Positions 12,501 through 21,611 of a stretch of DNA of 64,000 bases are shown one piece after another. The first letter of the stretch is position 1. The number at the start of each line of letters is the position of its first letter. A program made the position numbers and the translations under genes. Source of the DNA: Leptodactylus fallax (Eukaryota; Chordata; Amphibia; Anura; Leptodactylidae); contig CAMRHE010000206.1 in assembly GCA_947044405.1 (NCBI GenBank), positions 310,001-374,000 of the forward strand, read 5' to 3'. A model generated the notes under the pieces. That model searched no databases and was not told where the DNA came from. It worked only from the letters and a program-made list of their open reading frames with translations.

Positions 12501-15500
12501 AATTTGGTTAAGAACTCCAATTTCTAGTTGTATTTCTCCCAGTTCAATACAATAATGTACCATGCTACTGTGGCCGCACACAGACACATATAGCCAGATA
12601 TACATTCATATAGACAGATATCACTTTGTGACAAAATACTTTAAAGTCGGGTTGTCTTGAAAAGCTATCCCATAGCTGGACATACTGTATATAGTTAAGA
12701 TGAAAAGTAAGAAAGTATACATCTATATGTTGATCTATTAATTGCTTCTCTTGGCTGCATTGAAAAATGATAGTTAATATACAGCATTTTTTATAATTTT
12801 GGTGCAATTTGCACCAATTTACTGTAGTCAACTCATAAATGCATGTGCTATTGCTAAATTTGCACAATTATGCCAATATAATAATAATGTATTAACTATA
12901 ATGTTATTTTTTTCTTCAGAGAGGATCTATCATTCCCCAGCCTGCAGAAGCATGCCAAACCTGTGAATGTTCCTACAACATGGACAGTGATTCAGGATTC
13001 TATGCTATAAAATGCGCCCCAATTGCTTGTGACACTAAATGCAGTCTTGTAAGAATATATTTAATTATCTTTTTAGTTTACATGTCATTGTACTTTATAT
13101 TAATTATAGCTTTATTCACACTTACTTGCATAGTTATGTCTAATTGAGTGTCATATGAGCATGATATACAGAGTCACAGGATATATCCTTTGAAAGTTAA
13201 ATGTATTATGATAGGATTATTATAGCTACTTCTTTTTATATTTTATTATTTATTATTATTGTCTAGATGTCATCCTTGGCATCCTTGGGTTTGAATTGAA
13301 AGTCCTCAGTTAGTGGCTGGGGGTCCAAACCTTGGAACTAGAGATGAACAAATCGATTCTGCAGAAGTGGAATTCGATCCAAATTTTAGGAAATCTTCGA
13401 TTCTCCACGACTCTGGATTTCCTGATGCTTCGTGGAAACAAATATTTAGTAAGGACCTTTGTGACATCAGACGGTCACATGATGTTCTCTAGTGATGTGA
13501 TTGGGTAGGCGTGTCTTTGCTTGTTAGCAGATCCATCCACATGAATAAAAGTTGTCCGTGCTGAAGAGAGAGAGAGAGAGAAATATGACTGCAATATCCA
13601 AGGGCTTTTGGCATTTTGCTGCCCACCCCGGCTCTCTGCAGCCCGGAAATAGCTGTTTATTCACCGCGAAGTAATTAGGATCGAAGCGAATTTGTTGGAA
13701 CTTTGAATCGAACTGCCGAATCGAACTTTTGAGAAATTCGCTCATCTCTACTTGGAACCATGGCTAAATTCAAATGCGGGATGGGGGACCCTCGTTTTCA
13801 TCATCATTGGTTGGTCCTAGTGTGTCAACCCCCATCGCTCAGACACCTATCACCTACCCTATGCATATCTTTATGTGTTTTATATTGTTTTTTACCTATT
13901 TCCTTCAGATTTAGCATATATAAACAGCCATTCAATACACAATCTGCTACTATAAAGTTAAAGTCTGAACAATTAATATACAAATCTAAGTATTTATTAA
14001 CCATTAACCTGTTCTTTCTTGCACCATAGGGTTACGAATACAGAAAGAAGAGCGGACAGTGCTGTGGAGAATGTGTGTCAAAACAATGTGCTATGAAGGG
14101 GGATAACAATACCGAAGTTTTCATTGAGGTAACCAACAATAATCCTGCAATGATTTCTATGAAAACCTTTACAGCTTTCCATTATCATCTACAAATTGTC
14201 ACAGTGACATTGCTGCCAGATAGCATAATTGCACATGGATGTCAGCTCAGAGCCATATAAATGAATATTTTACACATTGTGTATCCTATTTTAGATAGTC
14301 AGGACCATATTTCAGTATTGAACTCTGTACAAAAGTCTGACTAAGCACCTATGAATGTTAAAATGGATGTTAGTGGAATACAGTGAGGATAGTAAGCCAA
14401 CATTTCACCTGTTAAAGACATTTTTTAATCCTAGTATGAATGACGTTAGAAACATACACATACGGGTAATAGCAAACCGGGCCTAAAACTGCACCCAAGC
14501 CTACTTTTCCATAGTCTTGTGCCCATTTTGCTTATAACATACATAAGGGTAATACAATCTCTTATATGTGCATCAGATTGGACAGACGTACCGCAATGCT
14601 GAAAATAAATGCAGCTACTACGAATGCAATGAAGAAAATGGACAGCCCATCCTTACCAGAGTGATGAAGGTTTGCCAAGAGTTAGACATCAACAGATGTG
14701 ACTTGGTAGGTTAAGAAAAAATATAATCAATTATTATTTCTTACTTTGAAAATTCTTTTTTAGTGAATTGTTATGCCATCCGATTAAAAGTTTAGAAAAA
14801 CTGTAAAAAAAATGAAGTATAGTAGATGGTTTATTTTATCATAAGCAATGACCCTAACTATAAGGGTTGTATTAGCTTCTGTAAAATGTTTTATCAAGCC
14901 ACAAAATTTCTTATAAGGTCATTCTCTTTTGGATTTTAGAGAACAGTAACATACGATGAAGATGGTTGCTGCAGAACATGTCATCCACTGCAAGTTCCAG
15001 GTATAAGTTCTTTTTGGATATTCATATAAACAAGTAACAATTAGAACATACAATTCTGTATAAGGAATACAGAAAAAAAATTATAAATCATTACTTTTAT
15101 TTTTAGAATATTTAGAAGGTCCTTCATTTCTTGTTGAATTGTAGGACATTTTTGCCCACAACCTAATTAAACTACTCCCACTTAAAGGGATTTTCCAGGA
15201 CTTTAATACTGATGAACTAAGTAATCCATTGGTGGGGGTCCAGATCCCATCATCCCCATTTATCATGTATTTGAAGAGGCCAAAGCAGCTCTGTTCAATT
15301 TAAGTGAATGAGATAGAAATACAAGTAATTCCAGGCACTGTAGACTGGGTGTAGGGATCAAACAGATGACTGGTTGGGGTGGGTGCTGAGAGTAGATATT
15401 GATGGCATATCCTATTTAAAGACCATAAATAATAAAGTACCTGAAAATTCCTTTAAGTTAAATAGTATATCATGGTGCACACATTGTAACATAAATACAG

Positions 15501-18500
15501 ACTACTGTATGTGGCTGCCAATGGGAAACCTTGCAAGATAATAGAGGACTTCTACATAGACACTGGATTATTCAATTAAGTATTCTGTGAAAATCAGCAG
15601 GTATAATTGAGGAACTTGCAAAAAAATGTATGTTTTTTTTTTTTTTTAACAGACTTAACTACAGCTATTCCAGGATCAGATCTCACAACAGCTATAAGCA
15701 AAGTTTCTTCAGGATCAGACCTCACAACCACCATTCCAGGATCTGATGTAAGCAAAGTGTCTCCAAGATTGCACTTGACTACAGTTCTTCCAGGATCAGA
15801 CCTAAGCACAGTTTCTTCAGGATCAGACCTCACAACAGCTATAAGCAAAGTTTCTTCAGGATTAGACATCACATCAGGCATTCCAGGATCTGATGTAAGC
15901 AAAGTGTCTCCAAGATTGGACTTGACTACAGTTCTTCCAGGATCAGACCTAAGCAAAGTCTCTTCAGGATCAGACCTCACAACAGCAATAAGCAAAGTTT
16001 CTTCAGGATTAGACATCACATCAGTCATTCCAGGATCTGATGTAAGCAAAGTATCCCCAGAATTAGACTTGACTACAATTCTTCCAGGATCAGACCTAAG
16101 CAAAGTCTCTTCAGGATCAGACCTCACAACAGCTATAAGCAAAGTTTCTTCAGGATTAGACGTCACATTAGCCATTCCAGGATCTGATGTAAGCAAAGTG
16201 TCTCCAAGATTGGACTTGACTACAGTTCTTCCAGGATCAGACCTAAGCAAAGTCTCTTCAGGATCAGACCTCACAACAGCAATAAGCAAAGTTTCTTCAG
16301 GATTAGACATCACATCAGGCATTCCAGGATCTGATGTAAGCAAAGTGTCTCCAGGTTTGGACTTGACTACAGTTCTTCCAGGATCAGACCTAAGCAAAGT
16401 CTCTTCAGGATCAGACCTCACAACAGCTATAAGCAAAGTTTCTTCAGGTTCAGACATCACATCAGGCATTCCAGGATCTGATGTAAGCATAGTATCCCCA
16501 GGATTAGACTTGACTACAATTCTTCCAGGATCAGATCTAAGCAAAGTCTCTTCAGGATCAGACCTCACAACAGCTATAAGCAAAGTTTCTTCAGGATTAG
16601 ACGTCACATCAGCCATTCCAGGATCTGATGTAAGCAAAGTGTCTCCAAGATTGGACTTGACTACAGTTCTTCCAGGATCAGACCTAAGCAAAGTCTCTTC
16701 AGGATCAGACCTCACAACAGCAATAAGCAAAGTTTCTTCAGGATTAGACATCACATCAGGCATTCCAGGATCTGATGTAAGCAAAGTGTCTCCAGGTTTG
16801 GACTTGACTACAGTTCTTCCAGGATCAGACCTAAGCAAAGTCTCTTCAGGATCAGACCTCACAACAGCTATAAGCAAAGTTTCTTCAGGTTCAGACATCA
16901 CATCAGGCATTCCAGGATCTGATGTAAGCATAGTATCCCCAGGATTAGACTTGACTACAATTCTTCCAGGATCAGATCTAAGCAAAGTCTCTTCAGGATC
17001 AGACCTCACAACAGCTATAAGCAAAGTTTCTTCAGGATTAGACGTCACATCAGCCATTCCAGGATCTGATGTAAGCAAAGTGTCTCCAAGATTGGACTTG
17101 ACTACAGTTCTTCCAGGATCAGACCTAAGCAAAGTCTCTTCAGGATCAGACCTCACAACAGCAATAAGCAAAGTTTCTTCAGGATTAGACATCACATCAG
17201 GCATTCCAGGATCTGATGTAAGCAAAGTGTCTCCAGGTTTGGACTTGACTACAGTTCTTCCAGGATCAGATCTAAGCAAAGTCTCTTCAGGATCAGACCT
17301 CACAACAGCTATAAGCAAAGTTTCTTCAGGATTAGACGTCACATCAGCCATTCCAGGATCTGATGTAAGCAAAGTGTCTCCAAGATTGGACTTGACTACA
17401 GTTCTTCCAGGATCAGACCTAAGCAAAGTCTCTTCAGGATCAGACCTCACAACAGCAATAAGCAAAGTTTCTTCAGGATTAGACATCACATCAGGCATTC
17501 CAGGATCTGATGTAAGCAAAGTGTCTCCAGGTTTGGACTTGACTACAGTTCTTCCAGGATCAGACCTAAGCAAAGTCTCTTCAGGATCAGACCTCACAAC
17601 AGCTATAAGCAAAGTTTCTTCAGGTTCAGACATCACATCAGGCATTCCAGGATCTGATGTAAGCAAAGTGTCTCCAAGATTGGACTTGACTACAGTTATT
17701 CCAGGATCAGACTTAAGCAAAGTCTCTTCAGGATCAGAGCTCACAACAGCTATAAGCAAAGTTTCTTCAGGATCAGACCTCACTACCGCCATTCCAGGAT
17801 ATGATGTAAGCAGAGTCTCTCCAGGATTTGACCTAAGTAAGGCTACTTCAGGATCAACTGGATCAACTGTTAACAATGATAGTTCAGGAACCTCAGTCAC
17901 CAACGTCCCAAGAGTTCCACCGGACTGTGGTGTTCGTACAAATATTACCATAGTACAAGAAGATGATTGTGTGGCAACAGTAGAACTCAAATACTGTGGT
18001 GGTCCATGCATGGGAACCTCTGTGTAAGTATCTGTCAATAATACATTTCTTTAAATACATTAAATAATAGTCAATAATTGAATTTTTCATTTAATATTTA
18101 ATTGGACTGGTAACAATTTAAAATGGCTTGTACAATATTAGTGACAAATGTATAATTTATATCTAGCTATAATCTATATATAAAGTTAAGCAATGTTTCA
18201 TATCCTTTCATCGACTAAGCTACAATTTAAACTTTAGCCTTTCTCACTCAAAAATTGCAGATGTTGACCGAGAACTTTTTTTTTATTTTTGTGAGTAATT
18301 TTTTGTTTTGTTTATTTCTCAGGTACTCTATGTCTACCAGGAGTATGGAACACACATGTTCATGCTGTACAGAACTTGAAGTAGGCAAGAAGAGTGTTCA
18401 GCTTCTCTGCGCCAACAGACAACGCAAGATCTACACTTACACAGATGTTCTTAGATGCGGCTGTGTTGGTGCCTTCTGTACACCCAACAATAATAATCAG

Positions 18501-18548
18501 CTAAATAAATACTCCAAACAAAGCCAAGGCCAGAGTATTGAAGCCTAA
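28..18548 (+). CDS. Gel-forming secreted mucin, 3' part (gene 1, 5' end outside window)
   Basis: Eleven exons can be joined with consistent phases: 28-522, 2062-10838, 11330-11635, 11817-11915, 12325-12365, 12920-13048, 14030-14128, 14577-14705, 14940-15000, 15653-18023, 18323-18548. They encode the end of a D3 region, a PTS stretch, a CysD domain, six large repeats, a pre-D4 motif, VWC-type modules, a 49-residue repeat array and a C-terminal cystine knot. This is the layout of secreted, polymerising mucins, which are disulphide-linked in the ER and Golgi and packed into goblet-cell or skin-gland granules. The order resembles MUC2/MUC5AC/MUC5B, but the D4 VWD is missing, as in MUC19 and MUC6. 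I therefore give no orthologue symbol. Two one-base insertions (near 8,132 and 9,264) break the frame of exon 2, while all downstream exons are clean. The 5' half (signal peptide, D1, D2, most of D3) lies before the window. Confidence 0.93.
215..480 (+). repeat. 15-bp coding minisatellite (GTPTT repeats)
   Basis: Tandem units of about 15 bp (ACAACAGGAACACCM) encode TGTPT-type pentamers, with occasional E, K or S replacing G. The length is a multiple of three, so copy-number change keeps the frame. This is a small PTS domain. Confidence 0.85.
523..2061 (+). other. Intron between D3 exon and giant exon
   Basis: GTAACA donor and TTCATTCTAG acceptor. No coding signal of the mucin is seen. The intron carries a 3'-end fragment of an L2-type LINE (1,097-1,838) and short AAT runs near 1,927. 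Confidence 0.8.
1097..1838 (-). mobile_element. L2-type LINE, 5'-truncated 3' end
   Basis: Closely similar to the 3' end of the longer copy at 21,176-24,330: same ATT-repeat tail, same CCATGGTGCTTTACATTTGAG segment, same CAACTGGCACAGTGGGATA segment. Orientation is minus, with the tail at the left. It retains the last part of the RT ORF, but the 5' part is missing. Confidence 0.85.
2062..10838 (+). CDS. Giant 8.8-kb mucin exon: CysD, then six CysD-derived repeats with PTS linkers
   Basis: The acceptor TTCTAG ends at 2,061 and a phase-1 GTAAGT donor follows 10,838. The first codon is completed by the preceding exon (GTA, Val). Content in order: a canonical CysD (2,064-2,378), a PTS region, then six units with spacings 1326, 1329, 1329, 1329 and 1571 bp. 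Each unit is a 251-residue Cys-containing domain plus about 192 residues rich in Thr, Ser and Pro (for example TSPPTSTKIPPTSTSTPPTS). In known mucins each CysD normally has its own exons, so a single exon with this many repeats is unusual. The frame is shifted +1 near 8,132 and again near 9,264, both in A-runs of unit 5. Without those bases the exon would be open throughout. Confidence 0.9.
2064..2378 (+). other. Canonical CysD (WxxW) domain
   Basis: Ten cysteines in about 105 residues. It starts CAVTPEDAGCNWSQWFDVD, has GDFETFENIR and IC-x8-C spacing, then YQIRVQCC and a final Cys. The WSQW motif is the C-mannosylation site of CysD domains in MUC2, MUC5AC and MUC5B. In those mucins CysD domains make weak non-covalent links within the gel. 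This copy is the only one here with the WxxW motif intact. Confidence 0.92.
2739..3491 (+). other. Expanded CysD-like domain, unit 1
   Basis: 251 residues with ten cysteines at about positions 1, 9, 188, 199, 216, 224, 237, 246, 247 and 251. The C-terminal third (SYKIC to YYTIRVQCC) aligns with the canonical CysD at 2,064. The first Trp of WxxW is Leu (CALSSW). Between Cys2 and Cys3 lie about 150 extra residues with two FNE-x2-KK-x-FKGSSSEED modules and a third diverged one. Confidence 0.85.
4065..4817 (+). other. Expanded CysD-like domain, unit 2
   Basis: Same architecture as unit 1, with CALSAW in place of CALSSW. Both SSSEED clusters and all ten cysteines are kept. One Arg is changed to Gln (KVQSDL). 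Confidence 0.85.
5394..6146 (+). other. Expanded CysD-like domain, unit 3
   Basis: Same architecture. Small changes include NTSSSSS for NTPSSSS and EDYRKAS for EDNSKAS. Ten cysteines and both SSSEED clusters are kept. Confidence 0.85.
6723..7475 (+). other. Expanded CysD-like domain, unit 4
   Basis: Same architecture with CVLSAW, and TISVQCC in place of TIRVQCC. Ten cysteines and both SSSEED clusters are kept. Confidence 0.85.
8052..8805 (+). other. Expanded CysD-like domain, unit 5 (frameshifted)
   Basis: 754 bp instead of 753: the run after GAAGG is seven A instead of six at about 8,129-8,135, giving a stop at 8,136-8,138. It is also the most diverged unit: the second SSSEED is SPSEKD and QCSRDK is QCRRDK. 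Ten cysteines are kept once the frame is corrected. Confidence 0.85.
8129..8138 (+). other. Frameshift 1 in unit 5 (A6 to A7)
   Basis: In the other five units the sequence is GAAGG followed by six A and TAATCC; here there are seven A. The reading frame then meets TAA at 8,136-8,138, and the correct protein continues in the next frame. A homopolymer miscall is possible. Confidence 0.9.
9260..9268 (+). other. Frameshift 2 after unit 5 (extra A)
   Basis: Other units read ACAAGCAAGAAAACTTC; here it is ACAAGCACGAAAAACTTC, with one extra A. The Thr/Ser/Pro-rich frame moves on by one again and stays open to the exon end at 10,838. Confidence 0.85.
9623..10375 (+). other. Expanded CysD-like domain, unit 6
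   Basis: Same architecture as unit 1 (CALSSW), with all ten cysteines and both SSSEED clusters. It is followed by a unique, non-repeated PTS tail (TTSSTSPHTS onward) to the exon end. Confidence 0.85.
10839..11329 (+). other. Intron
   Basis: GTAAGT donor and TTTTAATTAG acceptor. AT-rich; no other feature seen and no D4 exon present. Confidence 0.75.
11330..11635 (+). CDS. Mucin gene 1 exon: pre-D4 Cys motif plus PTS
   Basis: Phase 1 at both ends. It begins GDTIYKEADKNSCEYSAKC and continues CSSACTVERFGGDC. This matches the IYN-TD-x-C...C...C...C motif that precedes D4 in MUC5AC and MUC5B. It is followed by about 60 residues of Thr/Ser-rich PTS ending in STSTK. Confidence 0.85.
11817..11915 (+). 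CDS. Mucin gene 1 exon: post-D4 Cys segment
   Basis: Encodes CGECVCLMPKCGSGYKVVSF then LPPGACCVNITC. This is the C-x-C...G-x-CC-x4-C pattern between D4 and the VWC module in MUC2/MUC5-type mucins. The intron before it is only 181 bp, so D4 is not hidden there. Confidence 0.85.
11916..12324 (+). other. Intron
   Basis: GTATGT donor and TTTTTTTAG acceptor. Nothing else recognised. Confidence 0.7.
12325..12365 (+). CDS. Mucin gene 1 microexon: start of VWC module
   Basis: Only 41 bp, encoding VPDSVCVYGNDVYQ. It corresponds to the C-x-YN-x-x-Y start of the VWC module in MUC5B. Phase 1 in, phase 0 out. The phases fit both neighbours. Confidence 0.8.
12366..12919 (+). other. Intron
   Basis: GTAAAA donor and TTCTTCAG acceptor. 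No repeat or gene recognised. Confidence 0.7.
12920..13048 (+). CDS. Mucin gene 1 exon: VWC module, first half
   Basis: 43 codons, phase 0. Shows ACQTCECSYNMDSDSG and KCAPIACDTKCSL, that is C-x-x-C-x-C...C...C...C of a VWC module. Confidence 0.87.
13049..14029 (+). other. Intron with hAT MITE
   Basis: GTAAGA donor and GCACCATAG acceptor. It contains the 412-bp MITE at 13,339-13,750; nothing else recognised. Confidence 0.75.
13339..13750. mobile_element. hAT-type MITE with 8-bp target duplication
   Basis: Flanked by a perfect CTTGGAAC duplication (13,331-13,338 and 13,751-13,758). The ends are inverted: TAGAGATGAACAAAT at the left, and the complement of TAGAGATGAGCGAAT at the right. No coding capacity. 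An 8-bp duplication is typical of hAT elements. Confidence 0.85.
14030..14128 (+). CDS. Mucin gene 1 exon: VWC module, second half
   Basis: 33 codons, phase 0. Encodes GYEYRKKSGQCCGECVSKQC. The GQCCG-x-C core is the hallmark end of the VWC module in MUC2/MUC5B. Confidence 0.9.
14129..14576 (+). other. Intron
   Basis: GTAACC donor and CATCAG acceptor. No feature recognised. Confidence 0.7.
14577..14705 (+). CDS. Mucin gene 1 exon: C-terminal Cys segment
   Basis: 43 codons, phase 0, beginning IGQTYRNAENKCSYYECNEE. It matches the segment between VWC and cystine knot in MUC2/MUC5B (C-x-x-Y-x-C near its start, two Cys near its end). Confidence 0.87.
14940..15000 (+). CDS. Mucin gene 1 exon: GCC-x-x-C segment before the knot
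   Basis: 61 bp, RTVTYDEDGCCRTCHPLQVP, phase 0 in and 1 out. In other mucins this segment runs directly into the cystine knot. Here the next exon first inserts a long repeat array. Confidence 0.87.
15001..15652 (+). other. Intron with TTAA-flanked MITE
   Basis: GTATAA donor and a T-rich tract with AACAG acceptor. Contains the MITE at 15,186-15,452. Confidence 0.75.
15186..15452. mobile_element. T2/Kolobok-like MITE
   Basis: Between two TTAA copies (15,182-15,185 and 15,453-15,456). The termini are inverted (AGGGATTTTCCAGGACTTTA against AGGAATTTTCAGGTACTTTA). The TTAAAGG-type end and TTAA duplication are those of the Xenopus T2 family. No ORF. Confidence 0.75.
15653..18023 (+). CDS. Mucin gene 1 exon: 49-residue repeat array plus start of cystine knot
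   Basis: Begins in phase 1 (G+AC) with DLTTAIPGSDLTTAISKVSS. It runs through an uninterrupted array of 49-residue repeats to about residue 735, then GTSVTNVPRVPPDCGVRTN and the first half of the cystine knot (LKYCGGPCMGTSV). The donor is phase-2 GTAAGT at 18,024. The array is Ser/Thr-rich (about one third), poor in Pro, has no Cys, and alternates hydrophobic and Asp residues. It is therefore unlike a classical PTS domain. The opposite strand is also open through the array because the unit is a multiple of three; I do not consider that a gene. Confidence 0.9.
15804..17714 (+). repeat. 147-bp coding repeat array (13 exact-length units, 441-bp higher-order pattern)
   Basis: The segment AAGCAMAGT recurs at 15,804, 15,951, 16,098 and so on every 147 bp to 17,715, with no length variation. 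Each 49-residue unit consists of 18+18+13-residue sub-repeats of the type GLDLTTVLPGSDLSKVS. Markers (DVTSA-PRL, DITSG-PGL, SDITSG-IVS) recur every third unit over part of the array. Confidence 0.95.
18024..18322 (+). other. Last intron of gene 1
   Basis: GTAAGT donor and TTATTTCTCAG acceptor; splits the cystine knot in phase 2. Nothing else seen. Confidence 0.8.
18323..18548 (+). CDS. Mucin gene 1 last exon: C-terminal cystine knot
   Basis: Encodes YSMSTRSMEHTCSCC, then VQLLCANRQRKIYTYT and CGCVGAFC, ending SQGQSIEA and TAA at 18,546-18,548. The CxCC and CxC-x4-C spacings are those of the MUC2/VWF CTCK domain, which forms disulphide dimers in the ER. The N-terminal half of the knot is at the end of the preceding exon (Cys codon at 17,926). 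Confidence 0.95.
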
Positions 18549-18744
18549 TCTATCGTACTTAAATTCTCGTGATTAGCATTGTTTATAATCTAAGCCTTTA
18601 TTGTAGTTTATCAAAATTAGTTGTAGTGCTCTAGAAAAATGTAAAATGACCATGATATTCCTATAACAGTTTGTATTACTAAACAAAAAGGCTAGATTCT
18701 TAATATGCTATTCTTTTATGTAAATTGTAATACTGAAAAGCAAA

Positions 18745-18750
18745 AATAAA
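18745..18750 (+). terminator. PolyA signal of gene 1
   Basis: AATAAA about 200 bp after the stop codon, followed by an A-run and a TTGTTGTTTATTATTT stretch that could serve as the GU/U-rich element. Likely end of the transcript near 18,770. Confidence 0.75.
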
Positions 18751-19117
18751 AAAAAAAACATGCAAATAACTTGTTGTTTATTATTTAGTTATAAAGTCTA
18801 CAAAATGCAAATGAAAAAAATAACCAGATATATAGTAGGATTATGGTTACACATACAGTATGCCTGAGTGATCCCAGTCAACAAGCCTAAGCTGCAGTAC
18901 CAGGCACAGCCATAGTTGTATGGCCATTGCTCTGTCAATGACTGTGCAACTCAAAATTTCATCTGTAGAGGTCTGACTCATGGGACCCCTGCCAATCAAT
19001 GTACTGAAGGGGCTGCAGTGCTCGAATGAGAACGTCCCCTTTACTGTTTACTTAGGCACAACACAGTATGGACAATTGTTGCTATGTCCCCATGAAAATT
19101 TGTGCCTCTGGTGCTAA

Positions 19118-19388
19118 AATTTAAATTTATTTCACAATATGCAAATGAGCAGTTTGGAGCACAAAGGGTGGCTCCATTGCTCCAAGCTGCTATGCCCCAC
19201 ACTGCTCCAATACGCTGGTACGAATGTATGAACACGGGGCCAGGCGATTTCAGCATAGCTCCCTGGTCACTCAAAGGAGAAGGAAGGAGGACATATTAGA
19301 GCAGCATGGGGTGTAGCAATTTGGAGTAACAGAGCCGCCCTCAATGCTCCAGACAACATTTGCAAATTGTGAAACAAATTAATATCTT
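19118..19388. mobile_element. MITE-like element with inverted ends
   Basis: The left end TTATTTCACAATATGCAAAT is nearly the complement of the right end ATTTGCAAATTGTGAAACAA. Short and non-coding; family not identified. Confidence 0.5.
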
Positions 19389-20936
19389 AAAAATCATAGA
19401 TGGTGCAATCAGGATCCTACGGAGTAAAAACAGATCACAGAAGAGGATTCCCTCAAAAAATACAGATAAAAATAAAACATAACTTTTATTATTAGAACAT
19501 AAAAAAAGAGGACAAATGGCATGAATACAAAGATGAAGGGGTGTAATCATGAGAAGATCTGTGTATCAGTCTATCTCAGTGATGGTTTAAGTTGAAAAGT
19601 TGGTATATTGATCAAACGATCGAACCTGTGGATGTAAAAGCCACCGAAGTAGCTCATGACCAGCCAATCAATCTACAAAGACCAATGACTACAATGATGT
19701 AAAATAGTCAGGTCCAGTTTACTGATATGAACACCCCAGTATATAAAATACAAGTATGGGACATCTGAGGCAGGGGCTTCTCACATGCTGCTCATCTAGA
19801 AACATACAGAGATGGACTCAGGAAAACCTTTTGTTAAGGGGATAATATGGGGGCAATCCACTAGATATAAGTCAGCCTAAACAGACTAAGTGTGGATGTG
19901 GTGTCACCCTCCTTATATCTCCCAAGGTTCAAACTAGGGATCTCAATCTCACTCTCATTGCCTGAGCCCTCTATTTCTGGCAGGCTCCTATGCGCACAAT
20001 ACAAATAGATCTAGGTAGTGCTCCTTCAATAGGCTCTTGGCTATCTAGGCAATAGATTGGCGCCCCCTCAACCCCAATCTCGTTCTGGGGATGGTGCCTC
20101 AAAATGGTGCCTCAGTCATGTTTGACGGTGGATTTTGGAAAAGGGTTAAAGAAGCTTTAGCTTGAACCAAATTCAAGCTAAAGTAAAAGGAGAATACATC
20201 TGTATCACCTTCCTTCTCTCTACAAATTACAGTTCAATTTGCATCATACTATCACAAGTTGTAAGTTCTACTGACTCAGCGCCTTTACCTAGTGTACGAA
20301 AGTCCTAACGCAGCCTTCTTCTGGGGGTTGGTGTCATCCAGAATGTGGCAGTCATATATACAATGCCCAAAGCAATAGAGAAGAGGCCTAATCAGATGGT
20401 GAATAATTATCAAGTTCCCGCTTGATTAGAGGACACGCCAAAGACGAATACATAAGTAACCAAAGGATATCCATATCGTACATATCCTAATAAAAATGAC
20501 ACCACATCATCACATACCAAGTAGGAACATCCCACATCTGTGATGGCATTATTGTGACACAGCGCTGCACTGAACCAGTACTACAGAGTAATAGTGGTGT
20601 GATGTAGTACATGTCAGTCACATTGTATCCTACAAAACATTCTTGCAGGCGCAAAAACTCAATGATAAAGATTTAAAACTTACAAGAAAACATGTACAGA
20701 TCAAGGTAACATTATGGGACAGGGAATGCAAAAGTGAGGACGTGCAAGGGGGACAACAAAGAAATAAATAATTGATATAACTAATAAATGTGTAAATACA
20801 TGAATCTATTATTATATAATTTTATATAATTTTATATATATTATGTTATAATATTATATAAATAAATGTGAACAATTGATGAATTATGTGTAAATATTTA
20901 TGGTAAAAAAGCACAAATCAATAATGAATAATAATA

Positions 20937-20943
20937 ATATGAC

Positions 20944-20992
<49 letters not shown>
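20937..20992. repeat. AAT microsatellite
   Basis: Uninterrupted run of AAT trinucleotides. Confidence 0.95.
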
Positions 20993-21173
20993 GTAAACAT
21001 GAATAATGAAATAATAAAATGTGATCATAAATAAATGAATAAATAAAGATAATAATGTGAAAAATAATATATTATACCACCAAATGAATATAAATACTGG
21101 CACAAAAAAAGAGAAAAATAAAAATTCTTTCCCTTTCTTTTTTTTCTTCTCCAATGTCCCTTCTCATTTATGG

Positions 21174-21206
<33 letters not shown>

Positions 21207-21611
21207 GTTTATTTATATACAGTAGCACCATTAATTCCATGGTGCTTTACATTTGAGGGTTTACATACGATACACAAGATATACAAAACAAATATAATGC
21301 TAACAGTGACCAACTGGCACAGTGGGATAAAGAGCCCTGCCCGCAAGGGCTTACAATCTATGAGGGAAGAGGGATAGAGACAGAAGGTGGGGGTAGAGGC
21401 TGTACAGATGGTGGTGTTGTGACAGTAGCGTTATTGGAGGTTGTAGGCCTTCCTGAATAGGTGAGTCTTTTTGAAGCTTGTGACTGTGGGGGATCAGTCT
21501 TATGTGTCTTGGTAATGAGTTCCAGAGTATGGGGGATGCACGGGAGAAGTCTTGGAGACGGTTGTGTGGAGAGCGGATAAGAGCAGAGTGGAGTAGGAGG
21601 TCTTTGGAGGA

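Larger units (their letters stand above)
18771..21175. other. Intergenic, mostly unrecognised
   Basis: No gene seen. Contains a MITE-like inverted repeat at about 19,118-19,388 and an AAT microsatellite at 20,937-20,992. Confidence 0.6.

Noticed and set aside
15594..18038. Long open frame (814 codons) antisense to the 49-residue array
   Set aside because: It exists because the repeat is a multiple of three and lacks TTA/CTA/TCA in that frame. It has the same period, no recognisable domain, and lies opposite a well-supported mucin exon with splice sites.
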